Shown: positions 39,101-49,258, numbered from the stretch's first letter. The stretch is DNA of 64,000 nt from Gammaproteobacteria bacterium (GCA_026196045.1 JAPHRJ010000056.1:1-64000); one strand, 5' to 3'. Translations and numbers: made by a program. The notes: generated by a model not told the origin, from the sequence alone.

Positions 39101-39766
39101 GGTTATCGCTCACATCCTCTGGACGCGGTTATTCAGGATCGATTCTACATGATCCGTGATACAGATATTGATGTGGGTCCACCAAAAGATGCCGATGGTA
39201 ATCCAACATCATATACAACACTAACTGAGGCTGATCTTTATGATGCGACAGATAATACCATTGGTGAAGGTGATCAGACTCAATCGGCTGCAGCCACTTC
39301 CAGTTTAACTTCATCCCATGGCTGGTATTTTGAACTCAATGAGCTGGATGGTAGTTACATAGGAGAAAAAGTGATGTCATCTCCAGTAACTTTTGCCGGT
39401 GTCATTATATTCCCGACCTTCACCCCAGTAGCATCAACGGATTCCACCAGTTGTGCACCAAGCCAGGGAACATCTTATGGTTATGTAGTCAGTCTGTATG
39501 ATGCTACTCCGGTATTTAACTATGATAGTAACCCTGACCTAACTAGAGTTGACCGACGTACTGAGCTTAAAGGACTACCAACTGAGCCTTCTATTATCTT
39601 TGTAGAAGGTGGTATGACGGCTTTCTTTGGTACACAACAGTTGCCTAAAGGCAACAATACAACAGGGTGCACAGACTTAACATGTTTGCATGAACAGAGT
39701 GAAGGCAAACAAGGTGGTCGTGATACAAAATATATTACTGAGTCAGTGGATATAAGAAATCCATAA
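36200..39766 (+). CDS. pilY1: type IV pilus tip adhesin and assembly protein PilY1
   Basis: A 1188-residue secreted protein. The ATG at 36200 is preceded by GAGGTG at a good distance; an ATG four codons upstream is less likely. A signal peptide ends near VMA, residue ~26. A von Willebrand factor A domain begins at NILFIIDTSGSMDGD near residue 45, with the MIDAS motif DTSGS. The C-terminal PilY1 beta-propeller (residues ~650-1060) has a calcium loop DSNLNGVID near 888, equivalent to the site that controls pilus retraction in P. aeruginosa. It follows the small secreted protein by 54 bases and ends at a strong terminator. Confidence 0.93.
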   Translation: MRTLFKKFTLSLATSLYILMASPVMAEDTELFIGLSAGTNEVRPNILFIIDTSGSMDGDVIVPTGTYQPGTTYSGACSSSRYYYSTSGNPPNCSYTTSYIPVADYHCADASSALGSTGSGYYVGRHARYRNSSPDYWTSFYRYYGDQFECEADYGNHGDGTAGEVYPANESNGGPWNSTDTNSISWTSTGSIYTIYTANYINFLNTAGNSETWTRLQVVQHALKNIIDSTSGINAALMRFDSRYSGNEGGYFVQGMKEMTTTPTDTRTPFKASIDALDHEGYTPLAETLYEAMLYYQGKAPHFGNNALPDGNVAEVIVNSSDVAADPDLVVGNYKSPIEFQCQKNFVVLLTDGTPVNDDDADTLVNTIPNFTTLTGNGTACAHSADNCLDEIAHFMYETDQDLKQGDQNVSTYTIGFATNQTLLYDTALKGGSTGGIGGSGYFLANSLEGLTSAFTSIITNILAINSTFVAPAVSVNAFNRLTHRNELYFALFRPEESTRWSGNLKRYKLMRSDPLDLTSELIVADVNDEDAVDPATGFFKDTAQSYWSSTIDGSDVSLGGAAENLPLDRTVYTYTGATAANNSPLNIDTNKLHEDNDVSDAGGTGTLTNTLLGLAATTTDADRIELIKWARGIDIHDDDEDNSTTDARQFIADPLHSKPNVVTYAGTDETDLDVTVYITTNEGHLHAIAAETGVEQFSFVPTELLPNLNVMKINQSTGFHTYGLDGPLTTWHNDLNNNLKLMDSAGNIDTVDSVEEHIYLYFGMRRGGNNYYALDVTNRNSPKLKWVIKGGVDGGDFEELAQTWSKPTLAKIMFNGHPENVLIFGGGYDTTQDNASLPADDVVGRAIYIVDADTGVRLWWAGPTGSGANLELADMKNSIAADIKLVDSNLNGVIDRLYTTDLGARVWRVDLDEDHTGNDANTLATAGAIADLGGADAENNRRFYYAPSVSFAARHGERFYAIAVGSGYRSHPLDAVIQDRFYMIRDTDIDVGPPKDADGNPTSYTTLTEADLYDATDNTIGEGDQTQSAAATSSLTSSHGWYFELNELDGSYIGEKVMSSPVTFAGVIIFPTFTPVASTDSTSCAPSQGTSYGYVVSLYDATPVFNYDSNPDLTRVDRRTELKGLPTEPSIIFVEGGMTAFFGTQQLPKGNNTTGCTDLTCLHEQSEGKQGGRDTKYITESVDIRNP

Positions 39767-39780
39767 TTATAGTGATATAA

Positions 39781-39815
39781 AATGAGCCGGATAATTTTCT
39801 CCGGCTCATTTTTTG
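39781..39815 (+). terminator. Rho-independent terminator after pilY1
   Basis: AATGAGCCGG (39781-39790) and CCGGCTCATT (39801-39810) form a perfect 10-bp stem with a 10-base loop, followed by TTTT. It lies 15 bases after the pilY1 stop codon and should end the minor pilin operon. Confidence 0.88.
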
Positions 39816-39857
39816 TATCCCCCATAAGTAACAATTCTGACTAACAGCAGGCCGAGC

Positions 39858-40301
39858 ATGAAGAGAACATTAACAAAAGGTTTTACCCTTATTGAAGTAA
39901 TGGTCACGCTTGTTATTCTCGCTATTCTCGTCTCAATAATGTGGAACTTTTTTGACGACTACCTTAGAAAGAATACAAGAGGACAGGCTGTACATGCTTT
40001 GAGTCTGCTTCGTCAGGAAATGCAGCGTTGTGCTTCCAATAATAACGGCAACTTTACTGGTTGTAATAACACCTATACTACATTTGTTCAGCCTATTATG
40101 AACCGCCAGTATCCCAATTTTTCCTATATTGTCACAACGACTGTCGATACGGTTAATGGTGTTGTTGGTGCAGGTTATACATTAAGGGCTACAAATACAG
40201 GAAATGATCCTGATTGTTTAACGCTGGAGATTGATGAACTGGGAAATAAAACATTTACAGGAACCAGTACAAATACAATACGCTGCTGGGGTTCTAACTA
40301 A
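39858..40301 (+). CDS. pilE: type IV pilin of PilE type
   Basis: A 147-residue prepilin with leader MKRTLTKG and cleavage site G^FTLIEVMVTLVILAILVSIMWNFF. Glu at +5 and the C-terminal globular part with RCASNNNGNFTGC and the late ...DCLT...RCW cysteines are pilin-like. It lies after the pilY1 terminator and so has its own promoter. Its place beside ispH matches pilE of P. aeruginosa, a minor pilin. It may be a structural or minor subunit; I favour minor. Confidence 0.85.
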   Translation: MKRTLTKGFTLIEVMVTLVILAILVSIMWNFFDDYLRKNTRGQAVHALSLLRQEMQRCASNNNGNFTGCNNTYTTFVQPIMNRQYPNFSYIVTTTVDTVNGVVGAGYTLRATNTGNDPDCLTLEIDELGNKTFTGTSTNTIRCWGSN

Positions 40302-40364
40302 ACAGCGGTAATAATTTTAATCTCTTAGGGTTTTATTCCCCCACAGCTTGCAGCGATGTGCGCT

Positions 40365-40462
40365 GTAGGTACGCCTTCAGACGTACACCATAGATAACCC
40401 GGTAAGTACGCCTGAAGGCGTACCTACATAATTGGATACCCCGTCAGCTTGCTGCGGGGTAG
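40365..40462. repeat. nested palindromic repeat after pilE
   Basis: GTAGGTACGCCTTCAG (from 40365) to 40386 is repeated inverted at 40406-40427 over 22 bases with one mismatch. A second hairpin, CCCCG-T-CAGC-TT-GCTG-CGGGG, lies at 40438-40460. Both types are common dispersed intergenic repeats. They sit between the convergent ends of pilE and ispH. Confidence 0.6.
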
Positions 40463-40480
40463 TTTATTACTGCTTAAAGC

Positions 40481-40510
40481 AAAACCGGCATTAAATGCCG
40501 GTTTTTTTAT
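40481..40510. terminator. bidirectional terminator between pilE and ispH
   Basis: AAAACCGGCA and TGCCGGTTTT (40481-40504) pair perfectly around TTAA-type loop bases, with T runs on the plus strand and A runs on the left for the minus strand. It can stop transcription from both pilE and ispH, which converge here. Confidence 0.85.
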
Positions 40511-40531
40511 TTTTGATTTAAGTAAGTAACA

Positions 40532-41464
40532 TTATTGTAGTTCTTTAGGAATTGGAAACACTACATTCTCAAGAGCTCCGCCATCCTGCTCAACTGTTTC
40601 AATCCCCCATTCCCCGAGTTGCTTGATAACATCATCTACCAGAACTTCTGGGGCTGAGGCTCCCGCCGTTACACCCACTTTATTCTTTCCTGTTAACCAC
40701 TCAGGTTTTATTTCGCTGGCGTTGTCAATTAAATACGCGGGTATCGACATACGTTCAGCGACTTCTTTTAAACGGTTTGAATTAGAACTGTTGGGTGAAC
40801 CAACAACTAAAACCAGATCGCATTGTTCCGCCAGTGACTTAACGGCATCCTGGCGATTTTGTGTCGCATAACAAATATCATTTTTTTTAGGACCTGAGAT
40901 TAATGGAAAACGTTTCCTCAGGGTGTCAATAATGGTAGAGGTATCATCCATCGATAACGTTGTCTGAGTAACATAAGCCAGTTTTTCTGGATTCTCGACA
41001 ACAAGTGTTTGTGCATCTTCTTCTGTTTCAATCAGATAGATTTTTCCACCCTCACTATCATCAAACTGGCCCATGGTGCCTTCTACTTCAGGATGACCGG
41101 CATGACCTATCAGAATACATTCATTCCCGGCCTTGCTATAGCGAGCTACTTCCAGATGAACTTTAGTCACCAATGGACAGGTGGCATCATAAACCTTGAG
41201 GCCACGTGCACCGGCTTCCTCCTGTACAGATTTGGGAACCCCATGCGCACTGAATATGACCGTTGCACCATCGGGAACTTCATTGAGTTCTTCTACAAAT
41301 ACAGCCCCTTTTTCCCGAAGGTTGTTGACGACAAAACGGTTGTGTACCACTTCATGACGAACATAGATGGGTGCACCAAAGATTTCTAATGCACGCTCAA
41401 CAATTTCAATCGCCCGATCAACACCTGCACAAAAACCACGTGGATTTGCAAGAACAATACTCAT
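40532..41464 (-). CDS. ispH: 4-hydroxy-3-methylbut-2-enyl diphosphate reductase
   Basis: Last step of the MEP isoprenoid pathway, giving IPP and DMAPP; an iron-sulfur enzyme. The three cluster cysteines are in NPRGFCAG (C12), DATCPLV (near 96) and [11 protein letters not shown] (near 197). HEVVHN (near 41), [16 protein letters not shown] and [12 protein letters not shown] are the substrate-binding blocks. The 310-residue length is usual. It is the last gene of the run ribF-ileS-lspA-fkpB-ispH. Confidence 0.96.
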   Translation of the reverse strand: MSIVLANPRGFCAGVDRAIEIVERALEIFGAPIYVRHEVVHNRFVVNNLREKGAVFVEELNEVPDGATVIFSAHGVPKSVQEEAGARGLKVYDATCPLVTKVHLEVARYSKAGNECILIGHAGHPEVEGTMGQFDDSEGGKIYLIETEEDAQTLVVENPEKLAYVTQTTLSMDDTSTIIDTLRKRFPLISGPKKNDICYATQNRQDAVKSLAEQCDLVLVVGSPNSSNSNRLKEVAERMSIPAYLIDNASEIKPEWLTGKNKVGVTAGASAPEVLVDDVIKQLGEWGIETVEQDGGALENVVFPIPKELQ

Positions 41465-41466
41465 AA

Positions 41467-41922
41467 TTATATTTTGTTCGGATTAATTTCCAGGATTTCA
41501 ACTTCAAAAATAACGTTATGACCTGCAAGGGGGTGGTTAAAATCTACGATCACTTTATCGTCCAGTACTTCCTGTATCCGCCCTGGAATTTCCTCTCCTG
41601 ATGGAATACTAAAATTAACGATATTATCAACCTGTAAATCAATGTCATCAGAAAATTCGCTACGGGGCATTTCATGTATATTTTCCTGTTCAGGAAAACC
41701 AAAAGCATCTCGTGGTTCCAGTGACAGACATTGCTGTTCGCCCGACTTCAATCCATACATGGCCTGCTCCAGACCTTCAATAACACTGCCATCACCCATT
41801 GAAAAACAAACAGGGTCATGTCCTCTTGTTGTTTCAATGATGGTTCCATTATTAAGGCTGAGAGTAAAATGCATAGTGACCTCAGAATCTGGGCCAATTG
41901 TTAGTGCGTCGATGGTTGCCAT
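41467..41922 (-). CDS. fkpB: FKBP-type peptidyl-prolyl isomerase, SlyD/SlpA type
   Basis: A 151-residue cytoplasmic prolyl isomerase and chaperone. The ATG at 41922 gives a normal N-terminus ([22 protein letters not shown]); a longer frame would run into lspA. The FKBP core wraps an insert-in-flap domain (residues ~70-125, [18 protein letters not shown]). [20 protein letters not shown] is the typical end. Position between lspA and ispH is conserved in gammaproteobacteria. The His-rich tail of SlyD is absent. Confidence 0.92.
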   Translation of the reverse strand: MATIDALTIGPDSEVTMHFTLSLNNGTIIETTRGHDPVCFSMGDGSVIEGLEQAMYGLKSGEQQCLSLEPRDAFGFPEQENIHEMPRSEFSDDIDLQVDNIVNFSIPSGEEIPGRIQEVLDDKVIVDFNHPLAGHNVIFEVEILEINPNKI

Positions 41923-41935
41923 AACGAAAAAGTTT

Positions 41936-42451
41936 TCAATCCTGTTTAGTTGATATTTTCCGTGTTGCACGGAGGCTATCAATAATTAATAAGGTTACGC
42001 CGACTGTAATTGCTGAATCAGCAATATTAAAGGCAGGCCAATACCATTGATCGTAATACCACTGAATAAAATCAATAACGTATCCAAACAGAATACGATC
42101 AATCACATTCCCAATCGCACCACCTAATACCATTGCCAGTGCAATAGCCTGCAGTTTTTCAGTGCGATCCAGTTTCTTTATCCAGAAAAAAATAACGGTA
42201 CTGACTACTACAGCAATAACGGTAAAAAACCAACGTTGCCAGCCGCCCGCATCACTCAGGAAACTAAATGCGGCTCCAGTATTATGCATGAGCGTCATAT
42301 TAAACATGGGCATAACGGGAACGGGTTGATGCATCTGTAACAGGTTACTGGCCAGTACCTTTGTAATCTGGTCCAGCACAATAATTAATCCAGACAGCCA
42401 TAACCACTTCAGCATGGTCGACTGTTTATCGGTCAAACTATTATCAGGCAT
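41936..42451 (-). CDS. lspA: lipoprotein signal peptidase (signal peptidase II)
   Basis: An inner-membrane aspartyl protease with four membrane segments that cleaves the signals of lipidated prolipoproteins, such as those at 2-6 kb. Conserved parts are [32 protein letters not shown] with the first catalytic Asp, and [12 protein letters not shown] with the second. I start at 42451, which overlaps the ileS end by eight bases and gives 171 residues; the longer frame to 42472 is less usual. Confidence 0.94.
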   Translation of the reverse strand: MPDNSLTDKQSTMLKWLWLSGLIIVLDQITKVLASNLLQMHQPVPVMPMFNMTLMHNTGAAFSFLSDAGGWQRWFFTVIAVVVSTVIFFWIKKLDRTEKLQAIALAMVLGGAIGNVIDRILFGYVIDFIQWYYDQWYWPAFNIADSAITVGVTLLIIDSLRATRKISTKQD

Positions 42452-45305
42452 ACTGACGCTGTTCACCGTCACCGGCTACATTCTCAACACAACGACCACA
42501 AAGTTCGGGATGCTCACTATGGCTACCCACATCTTCACGATGGTGCCAGCAACGTACACATTTTTCATGTCCAGAGGCTGAGACACTGATCCAGATTTCA
42601 TCATTATCTGATAATGTATAATGCGCAGCTTCATCAGGCGGCGTGCCCGCAACATAAATTCGAGCATAAGATGTAATCAAAGCAAAGCGCAATTCATCAC
42701 CTAATGTGGCTAATAAATCGTGGACTTCACGACCACAATACAGGCCGACTTCTGCATCCAGGCCAGAACCAATCCCACCAGCCACACGTAAGCTCTCAAG
42801 TTCCTTGTTCACAGCATCACGAATCTCAACAAGCTGCTTCCAGAATGATAATGCTTTCTCTTTATCCTCATTGGAGCCATACATGTCCGGCAATTCATAC
42901 CATGTATTCAGGAACACCGATTCATTGTGATAGCCCGGTAATACCTGCCAGATATCTTCTGCGGTAAAGCTTAAGATAGGTGCTAACCAGCGAACCATGG
43001 CTTCTGCTATATGATACATCGCTGTTTGTGCTGAACGTCGAGCCACACTATTGGCCTGTGTGGTGTACTGACGATCTTTTGTAATATCCAGATAGAAGCT
43101 ACCCAGTTCCCCTGCACAAAAATTATGTATCAGTTGATAGATAGTATGAAATTCATATTCATCATAAGCCTGTTTGATTTGTTCCTGTAGCAGCTGCGTT
43201 TGGGCCACCGCCCATTTATCCAGTGATAACATTTTATCAGCGGGTAACATGTGCTCGGCGGGATCAAAACCATTCAGGTTAGATAACAGGTAACGAGCCG
43301 TATTACGAATACGACGATAGGCATCTGAAGCACGTTTCAGAATTTCATCAGACACTGTCATCTCGCCACGATAATCCGTTGCCGCGACCCAGAGTCGTAG
43401 AATATCTGCACCCAGATTGTTAACTACTTTTTGTGGCGCAACGACATTGCCTTTGGACTTGGACATCTTCTGCCCTTTAGCATCTACCGTAAAACCATGC
43501 GTCAATACTGACTTGTAAGGGGCAACACCATTTATGGCAACCGAAGTTAATAATGATGACTGGAACCAGCCTCGATGTTGATCCGAACCTTCAAGATATA
43601 AATCAGCTAATGGATAACCTTCCATTCCTTCGCGCTGATTCAATACGGTAAAGTGAGTAACACCCGAATCAAACCACACATCCAGTGTATCCGATACTTT
43701 GACGTATTGATCGGCATCATCATTCAATAACTCTTTTGTATCCAGAGAGAACCAGGCATCAATGCCTTTCTCTTCAACACGTTTTGCCACTTCTTCGATC
43801 AATTCAATCGTACGTGGATGTAACTTATTTGTTTCTTTATGAATGAACAGTGTAATTGGAACACCCCAGGTACGCTGACGTGAAATACACCAGTCAGGAC
43901 GACCTTCGACCATACCCGTGATACGTGCCTGCCCCCAGTCCGGCATCCAATGGGTATTTTTAATGGCCTCTATTGCCTTACTGCGAAGATCCTTTTGCTC
44001 CATACTGATAAACCACTGTGGAGTCGCGCGGAAAATAATTGGTGTTTTATGACGCCAGCAATGAGGATAGCTATGATTAATTGCTTCTTCATGCACCAGC
44101 TGATTTTTCACTTTTAATACTTCAATGACTGAGGCATTGGCTTTAAATACATGCTGGCCTTCAAATAGTGGTGTACCTTTAATAAAGGTACCATCACCAC
44201 CCACTGGATTATCAACCTTTAAATTGTACTGCTGGCCTGCTACATAATCTTCCTGACCATGTCCAGGAGCCGTATGTACCGCACCAGTACCTGCATCGAG
44301 TGTGACATGATCACCAACAATCACTGGTACCTGGCGATTATAAAAAGGATGAGCCAGTTTCAGGCCTTCCAGATCTGAACCGCGACAATAAGCGATAACC
44401 CGATAATTCTGAAGATCATAACGGCCTGCCACTTCTTTTAATAATTCACTGGCCACGATCAAACGTTCAGGCACGTGTTCACCGACACCTTCACATTGAA
44501 TAATGGAGTATTCCAGATTTGGGTTTACGGCAACGGCCTGGTTGGCCGGTAAGGTCCAGGGAGTTGTTGTCCAGATCACAACCGAAACGGGGCCAGTGCC
44601 TTCATGTCCTTCAACATGATGACAGCGTGACATTAAGGCTTCTTCATCCAGCACATTGAAGCGCACATCAATGGCCGGTGAGGTTTTATTTTCGTATTCA
44701 ACTTCAGCCTCGGCTAATGCTGAACCACAATCAACACACCAGTGGACAGGTTTGGCACCTTTATGCAGGTGGCCATTATCAATGATCTTGCCAAGCGCAC
44801 GAATAATATCCGCTTCAAACTGGTAGTCCATGGTCAGATAAGGTCGATCCCAGTCTCCCAGCACACCTAAACGAATAAAGTCCTTACGTTGGCCGTCAAC
44901 CTGTTTACGCGCATACTTACGACAGGCATCACGAAATTCTGGTGGACTAACCTTAACGCCAGCTTTACCGACTTTCTTTTCTACCTGCAACTCAATAGGT
45001 AAACCATGACAATCCCAACCAGGGATATAAGGTGCATCAAAGCCACTTATGGTTTTTGATTTAACAATGATGTCTTTTAAAACTTTATTAACAGCATGAC
45101 CAATATGAATATCACCATTGGCATAAGGAGGGCCATCATGCAACATGAAAGAAGGACGTTGTTGCTGTTTTCCTAACTGGCGTAATTTGCCATACAGATC
45201 CATATCATCCCAACGCTTGAGAAATTCCGGTTCACGATTAGCAAGATTGCCACGCATAGGAAAATCTGTTTGCGGAAGGTTAAGTGTTTTTTTATAGTCG
45301 GCCAC
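42444..45305 (-). CDS. ileS: isoleucyl-tRNA synthetase
   Basis: Charges tRNA-Ile; 953 residues, class I. The HIGH motif is [11 protein letters not shown] near residue 64, the editing domain includes [14 protein letters not shown] near 245 and [16 protein letters not shown] near 335, and the KMSKS motif is [11 protein letters not shown] near 615. The C-terminal zinc site CVRCWHH...CGRC is present. It lies between ribF and lspA as usual. No T-box or leader attenuator is seen, which fits a gammaproteobacterium. Confidence 0.97.
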   Translation of the reverse strand: MADYKKTLNLPQTDFPMRGNLANREPEFLKRWDDMDLYGKLRQLGKQQQRPSFMLHDGPPYANGDIHIGHAVNKVLKDIIVKSKTISGFDAPYIPGWDCHGLPIELQVEKKVGKAGVKVSPPEFRDACRKYARKQVDGQRKDFIRLGVLGDWDRPYLTMDYQFEADIIRALGKIIDNGHLHKGAKPVHWCVDCGSALAEAEVEYENKTSPAIDVRFNVLDEEALMSRCHHVEGHEGTGPVSVVIWTTTPWTLPANQAVAVNPNLEYSIIQCEGVGEHVPERLIVASELLKEVAGRYDLQNYRVIAYCRGSDLEGLKLAHPFYNRQVPVIVGDHVTLDAGTGAVHTAPGHGQEDYVAGQQYNLKVDNPVGGDGTFIKGTPLFEGQHVFKANASVIEVLKVKNQLVHEEAINHSYPHCWRHKTPIIFRATPQWFISMEQKDLRSKAIEAIKNTHWMPDWGQARITGMVEGRPDWCISRQRTWGVPITLFIHKETNKLHPRTIELIEEVAKRVEEKGIDAWFSLDTKELLNDDADQYVKVSDTLDVWFDSGVTHFTVLNQREGMEGYPLADLYLEGSDQHRGWFQSSLLTSVAINGVAPYKSVLTHGFTVDAKGQKMSKSKGNVVAPQKVVNNLGADILRLWVAATDYRGEMTVSDEILKRASDAYRRIRNTARYLLSNLNGFDPAEHMLPADKMLSLDKWAVAQTQLLQEQIKQAYDEYEFHTIYQLIHNFCAGELGSFYLDITKDRQYTTQANSVARRSAQTAMYHIAEAMVRWLAPILSFTAEDIWQVLPGYHNESVFLNTWYELPDMYGSNEDKEKALSFWKQLVEIRDAVNKELESLRVAGGIGSGLDAEVGLYCGREVHDLLATLGDELRFALITSYARIYVAGTPPDEAAHYTLSDNDEIWISVSASGHEKCVRCWHHREDVGSHSEHPELCGRCVENVAGDGEQRQYA

Positions 45306-45346
45306 GTTTTATGCTTCTTTCATTTTGTTAAGTTAAAATTCTATAT

Positions 45347-46276
45347 TCATCTCAATGCAAACCAGGCTTTGGCATCATTTACATCTTTTTCAATTTGTAC
45401 TCTCAGGGCTTCAATCGAATCAAAGCGTTCTTCATCACGTAACTTGTGTAAAAAACTTACCTGAATATGTCGTCCATAAATTTCCTGATCAAAGTCAAAC
45501 AGATAGACTTCAAGCAAGGTACCAGTACCGTCTACTGTTGGTCGGGTTCCAAGACTCGCTACACCGGTAAGCGGTTCCTGATCGAGCCCAAATACTTCAA
45601 CTGCAAAAATGCCCTGTAGCGGTGAGACCTTACGATGCAGGTGAATATTAGCTGTTGGAAAACCAAGTTGACGTCCCAGCTTTTCACCATGCGCCACTCG
45701 CCCACTCATGCGGTAATCACGACCGAGAAGTTCTTCGGCTCCAGTCATGTCGCCCTGTTCGAGCGCTTTACGAATCCGAGTACTACTCACGCGTTCTGCA
45801 CCAACGGCAAAAGTGTGCATATTCACAACCTGGAAGCCATGCCTCTGACCCGCTGCCTGCAAATCATTAAAACAGCCTGCTCGCTTACAACCATAACGGA
45901 AGTCATCACCCACAACCAGATATCGCAGTCCCAACCCATCGACCAGAATTTTTTTAACAAAATCTTCTGGTGACATTGTGGCCAGCGCTTTATTAAAGGG
46001 CAAACATAGCACCCGGTCCACCGCGTAGCGACGCAGGGACTGGATCTTCTCCCTGAAGCGCATCAACCTGGGCGGCGAGGACTGCTGCCCAAAATATTCC
46101 TGTGGCTGCGGTTCAAAGGTGATCAAAACCATGGGTAGACAAAGCTCATCGGCTTTTTCCGCCAACTGGCCTAATACGGCCTGATGACCAAGATGCACCC
46201 CATCAAAATTTCCAATGGTCCCCACACAACCTCGATGTTGTTCACGAAGGTTGTGCAGCCCCCGAATCAGTTCCAT
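45347..46276 (-). CDS. ribF: bifunctional riboflavin kinase / FAD synthetase
   Basis: Makes FMN and then FAD from riboflavin. The ATG at 46276 gives MELIRGLHNLR, the usual start, with GGAG seven bases before it. Residues ~15-170 are the FAD synthetase part (GTIGNFDGVHLGHQAVL, SSTRIRKAL), and residues ~185-300 the riboflavin kinase (GRVAHGEKLGRQLGFPTANIH). 309 residues is the normal length. ThiO and other flavoproteins depend on its product. Confidence 0.95.
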   Translation of the reverse strand: MELIRGLHNLREQHRGCVGTIGNFDGVHLGHQAVLGQLAEKADELCLPMVLITFEPQPQEYFGQQSSPPRLMRFREKIQSLRRYAVDRVLCLPFNKALATMSPEDFVKKILVDGLGLRYLVVGDDFRYGCKRAGCFNDLQAAGQRHGFQVVNMHTFAVGAERVSSTRIRKALEQGDMTGAEELLGRDYRMSGRVAHGEKLGRQLGFPTANIHLHRKVSPLQGIFAVEVFGLDQEPLTGVASLGTRPTVDGTGTLLEVYLFDFDQEIYGRHIQVSFLHKLRDEERFDSIEALRVQIEKDVNDAKAWFALR

Positions 46277-46378
46277 CCCCAGCTCCAGCATGCCACCACA
46301 AATTTAAAAAGAGTGAAATTATATAACAAGTTAGCGAGGTTGCGTGAAAATCAACCTGTAGAACTTTGAAACCTGCAC

Positions 46379-47935
46379 TTATTCCTGCGGCCGATGAAAA
46401 TGACTGAATCGAATACCCATAATCCACAGGGCCACAAAGTAGACTCCAGCTCCAGCCGGAACAATGATGGCTAACCGACCTACTCGTTCCAGTGGCTCAG
46501 CATTTAACCAGCTTGAGAGATCACCACCCAGCCATAGTAACCCTGCCAGCATCGCCGAACAGGCGAGTAGCACCTGAATAAACAGACGTAACCAGCCACG
46601 GCTGGGTAAATAGACATTTTGTCGACGCAAACCACGATACAACAGGCTTGCGTTCAATAAGGCCGACATGGTCGTCGCCAGCGCCAAACCCGCATGTTGA
46701 CCTTCAAAGTCCAGTGCCATCATCCCAAACACAAAAATCACGTTAAACAGCATATTAGCTGCCATCGCAATTAACGCAATTCGTACCGGGGTTTTTGTAT
46801 CCTGCCGTGCAAAATAGCCCGGTGCCAGCACCTTGACCATAATAAAACCCAGCAGGCCGATCGAATATGCCATTAAGCTCAGAGTCGACATGTGCACATC
46901 CTGTTCAGAGAACTGACCATGGTAGAACATTGTGCTAATTAATGGCCCAGCCAGTACCGCCAGTGCTACCGCCGCCGGTGTGGCAATCAGGATGACCCAG
47001 CGCAGCGCCCAGTCCAGCATGTGAGAGAAGGCCTGCGGGTTACCCTGTGCATGTTTCTCCGACAGATTAGGCAAAATCACCGTGGCCAGCGCAATACCAA
47101 ATACCCCCAGAGGAAACTCCACCAGTCGATCCGAATAATATAGCCAGGAAATACTGCCTGAGACTAAAAACGAGGCAATCAAAATATCAAACAGCAGGTT
47201 GATCTGCATGGCGGAGGAACCCACGATCCCGGGTAACATCAGTTTCATCACCCGTCGAACCCCCTGGTGGTGCCAGCCCCAGCGAGGCCAGCGCAAAAAT
47301 CCCAGTTTGTATAATGCTGGAAGCTGAAAACCAAGTTGCACGATCCCGGCAATGAATACACCCCAGGCCAGGGCAAAAACCGGTTCATCCAGTTTTGGTG
47401 CCAGCCAGATAGCCGCTGCTATCAGGATCAGGTTCAAAAAAACCGGGGTAAACGCTGGTACGGCAAATCGGCCATAGCTATTGAGTAAACCGGCTACCAG
47501 CGCAGCGAGAGAAATAAACAATATATAAGGAAAGGTAATACGCAGCATCGATGCCGTCATATCAAACTTCAGAGGATCATTTAGATAGCCAGGAGCAATA
47601 ATGGTAATCAGCACAGGAGTCGCGAATACGGCCACCACAGTCAGAATAGAGAGAAGTCCAGCCAGTGTGCCAGCCACATGACGAGCCAGATCGACGACAT
47701 CTTCCCGTTCTTTCTGAACTTTATATTCGGTCAGTACTGGCACAAAAGCCTGGTTGAATGCACCTTCGGCAAACAGGCGACGCAGGAAATTGGGGATTTT
47801 GAAGGCCACAAAAAAAGCATCCGTCCCCACACCAATGCGGAATACATAAGCCATAACTATATCCCGCAGCAATCCGGAAATCCGGGATACCAGGGTCATC
47901 GCGCTGACAATGGCTGTGGATTTAAACAGGCTCAT
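46379..47935 (-). CDS. murJ: lipid II flippase MurJ
   Basis: A polytopic inner-membrane protein of 518 residues, about 14 membrane segments, which flips the peptidoglycan precursor lipid II. The N-terminus ATVSAMTLVSRISGLLRDIVMA-type block and the RRLFAEGAFNQAFVPVLTEY segment are the MurJ/MviN signature. It is divergent from rpsT, the conserved order in gammaproteobacteria, and precedes ribF after about 100 bases. Confidence 0.95.
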   Translation of the reverse strand: MSLFKSTAIVSAMTLVSRISGLLRDIVMAYVFRIGVGTDAFFVAFKIPNFLRRLFAEGAFNQAFVPVLTEYKVQKEREDVVDLARHVAGTLAGLLSILTVVAVFATPVLITIIAPGYLNDPLKFDMTASMLRITFPYILFISLAALVAGLLNSYGRFAVPAFTPVFLNLILIAAAIWLAPKLDEPVFALAWGVFIAGIVQLGFQLPALYKLGFLRWPRWGWHHQGVRRVMKLMLPGIVGSSAMQINLLFDILIASFLVSGSISWLYYSDRLVEFPLGVFGIALATVILPNLSEKHAQGNPQAFSHMLDWALRWVILIATPAAVALAVLAGPLISTMFYHGQFSEQDVHMSTLSLMAYSIGLLGFIMVKVLAPGYFARQDTKTPVRIALIAMAANMLFNVIFVFGMMALDFEGQHAGLALATTMSALLNASLLYRGLRRQNVYLPSRGWLRLFIQVLLACSAMLAGLLWLGGDLSSWLNAEPLERVGRLAIIVPAGAGVYFVALWIMGIRFSHFHRPQE

Positions 47936-48101
47936 TTCATTGCTAGTCGAATAGTTGGCCGGGCCGTCTGCAAAAAGGATTGGAAAGTCACTTAAGTCTC
48001 TGTTTTTATTTGCTTATTATTCAGTAATGCGCAAGCATATCATGCCCATTACTTAACACAGAAGCAGAACTACAAATATTACGCTATTTTCCCACAGGGC
48101 A

Positions 48102-48130
48102 TTGACAATCAGGGGCAGAAGTCCCAAAAT
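48102..48130 (+). promoter_or_regulatory. candidate promoter of rpsT
   Basis: A perfect TTGACA (48102-48107) is followed after 17 bases by CAAAAT (48125-48130), a fair -10 box. Transcription would begin about 38 bases before the rpsT start. The gap of 238 bases to murJ should also hold the murJ promoter. Confidence 0.5.
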
Positions 48131-48173
48131 ACGCCGCTTTCCGAGTCCAGTTGCCTGCTTTTAGGAGATTACT

Positions 48174-48434
48174 TTGGCTAACTCAGCACAATCAAGAAAA
48201 CGCGCCCGTCAGGCCGAAAAACGTCGTCAGCACAACGCCAGCCTGCGTGCTCATTTCCGTACTTTTGTTAAAAAAGTAATTGGTGCTATCCGTGCCGGTG
48301 ACAAAGAACAGGCTCAGGCCGCTTATCAGACTGCCGCAGGTATCATTGATAAAACCGCGCAGAAAGGCCTGATTCACAAGAACAAGGCTGCTCGTCATAA
48401 AAGCCGTCTGAATACCCGCATTCGTGCAATGTAA
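48174..48434 (+). CDS. rpsT: 30S ribosomal protein S20
   Basis: A basic 86-residue ribosomal protein that binds 16S r[29 protein letters not shown] and [17 protein letters not shown] are standard. The start codon is TTG at 48174 with AGGAG eight bases before it; E. coli rpsT also starts with UUG, a feature used in its autoregulation. It ends at a strong terminator. Confidence 0.97.
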   Translation: MANSAQSRKRARQAEKRRQHNASLRAHFRTFVKKVIGAIRAGDKEQAQAAYQTAAGIIDKTAQKGLIHKNKAARHKSRLNTRIRAM

Positions 48435-48464
48435 TCCTTTTATTGTTTAAGGTTTACATAAGAT

Positions 48465-48494
48465 AAAAAAACCGGTCATTTGACCGGTTTTTTT
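48465..48494 (+). terminator. Rho-independent terminator after rpsT
   Basis: A perfect 14-bp stem, AAAAAAACCGGTCA (48465-48478) with TGACCGGTTTTTTT (48481-48494), around a two-base loop. It lies 30 bases after the stop codon and works in both directions by sequence. Confidence 0.9.
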
Positions 48495-48582
48495 ATCTCT
48501 GATAATAACAGGAACGCCGTATCTAACCGGGCTAAACTAACAATAGGGAATTCGCCATCGTAGTTAAGAATGAGGCCATTCC

Positions 48583-49077
48583 ATGGTATTCGATGTTGAA
48601 GCGTCAGAAGTAAAACCCGCAAAAAATGCCCATGAATTGTTTATGGTAAGCCTTGGAGCATTATTGCTACTCGGCCCGATGACGATTTTTCTGGAAATGG
48701 GGCGTATTAGTCTCCTCATCCCACTACTCTTTTCCTCAGCCTTTGCCCTGTATACTTATCTAAGAATCCCTCACAGCCAGAGCTGGTTCATCCAAATGCA
48801 CTGGCGTCTTGCACTACGCAACTATCGTTGGCTTTTTCTTGGTTATGCTATTACCAGCGTACTGTTAATCGGAAGCTGGCTGATAGAGACGACAAGCCAT
48901 ACAGATAGTCCTGCTCAACTTCTTGCTATAGCCCTCATTCGCATTGGCCTGATGCCAACCATCATTATGGTCTTCGCCTGTTTTGTCATGGAGAACGGTG
49001 CTCTTAATCAGGCTTTACGTCATGAAGTCCCTGAAGGACTGGTCAAATTATTCCCGCCTCCTGAAAACTCGGTCTAA
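48583..49077 (+). CDS. membrane protein of unknown function
   Basis: A 164-residue protein with about four hydrophobic segments: LFMVSLGALLLLGPMTIFL, SLLIPLLFSSAFALYTYL, LFLGYAITSVLLIGSWLI and LIRIGLMPTIIMVFACFVM. No motif or family is recognised. It is the first gene after the rpsT terminator and begins the accessory stretch to 55.4 kb. The next gene, the decayed nhaD, follows after 180 bases. A transport-related role is only suggested by the neighbours. Confidence 0.65.
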   Translation: MVFDVEASEVKPAKNAHELFMVSLGALLLLGPMTIFLEMGRISLLIPLLFSSAFALYTYLRIPHSQSWFIQMHWRLALRNYRWLFLGYAITSVLLIGSWLIETTSHTDSPAQLLAIALIRIGLMPTIIMVFACFVMENGALNQALRHEVPEGLVKLFPPPENSV

Positions 49078-49258
49078 ATTAAATCATATGCACGTGATAC
49101 TCATTGTTATCAAAATAATTACAACCGCATAGACCGTAGATTTACTGATTGCCTTAATTAGCAGACCTGTCTCATAACATAATTCTGAACTAATATTAGT
49201 ATGATAAATATTATTTAGCCTTAGCTGCTCAACAATCAGACAGTACAATAATAAAAAT

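Noticed and set aside
39129-39314. Antisense ORFs within pilY1, ileS and glgB
   Set aside because: They are shadows of strong coding regions and lack ribosome binding sites and domain content.
42430-45305. T-box or attenuator for ileS
   Set aside because: Upstream of the gene there is only a 41-base gap to ribF without leader structure.
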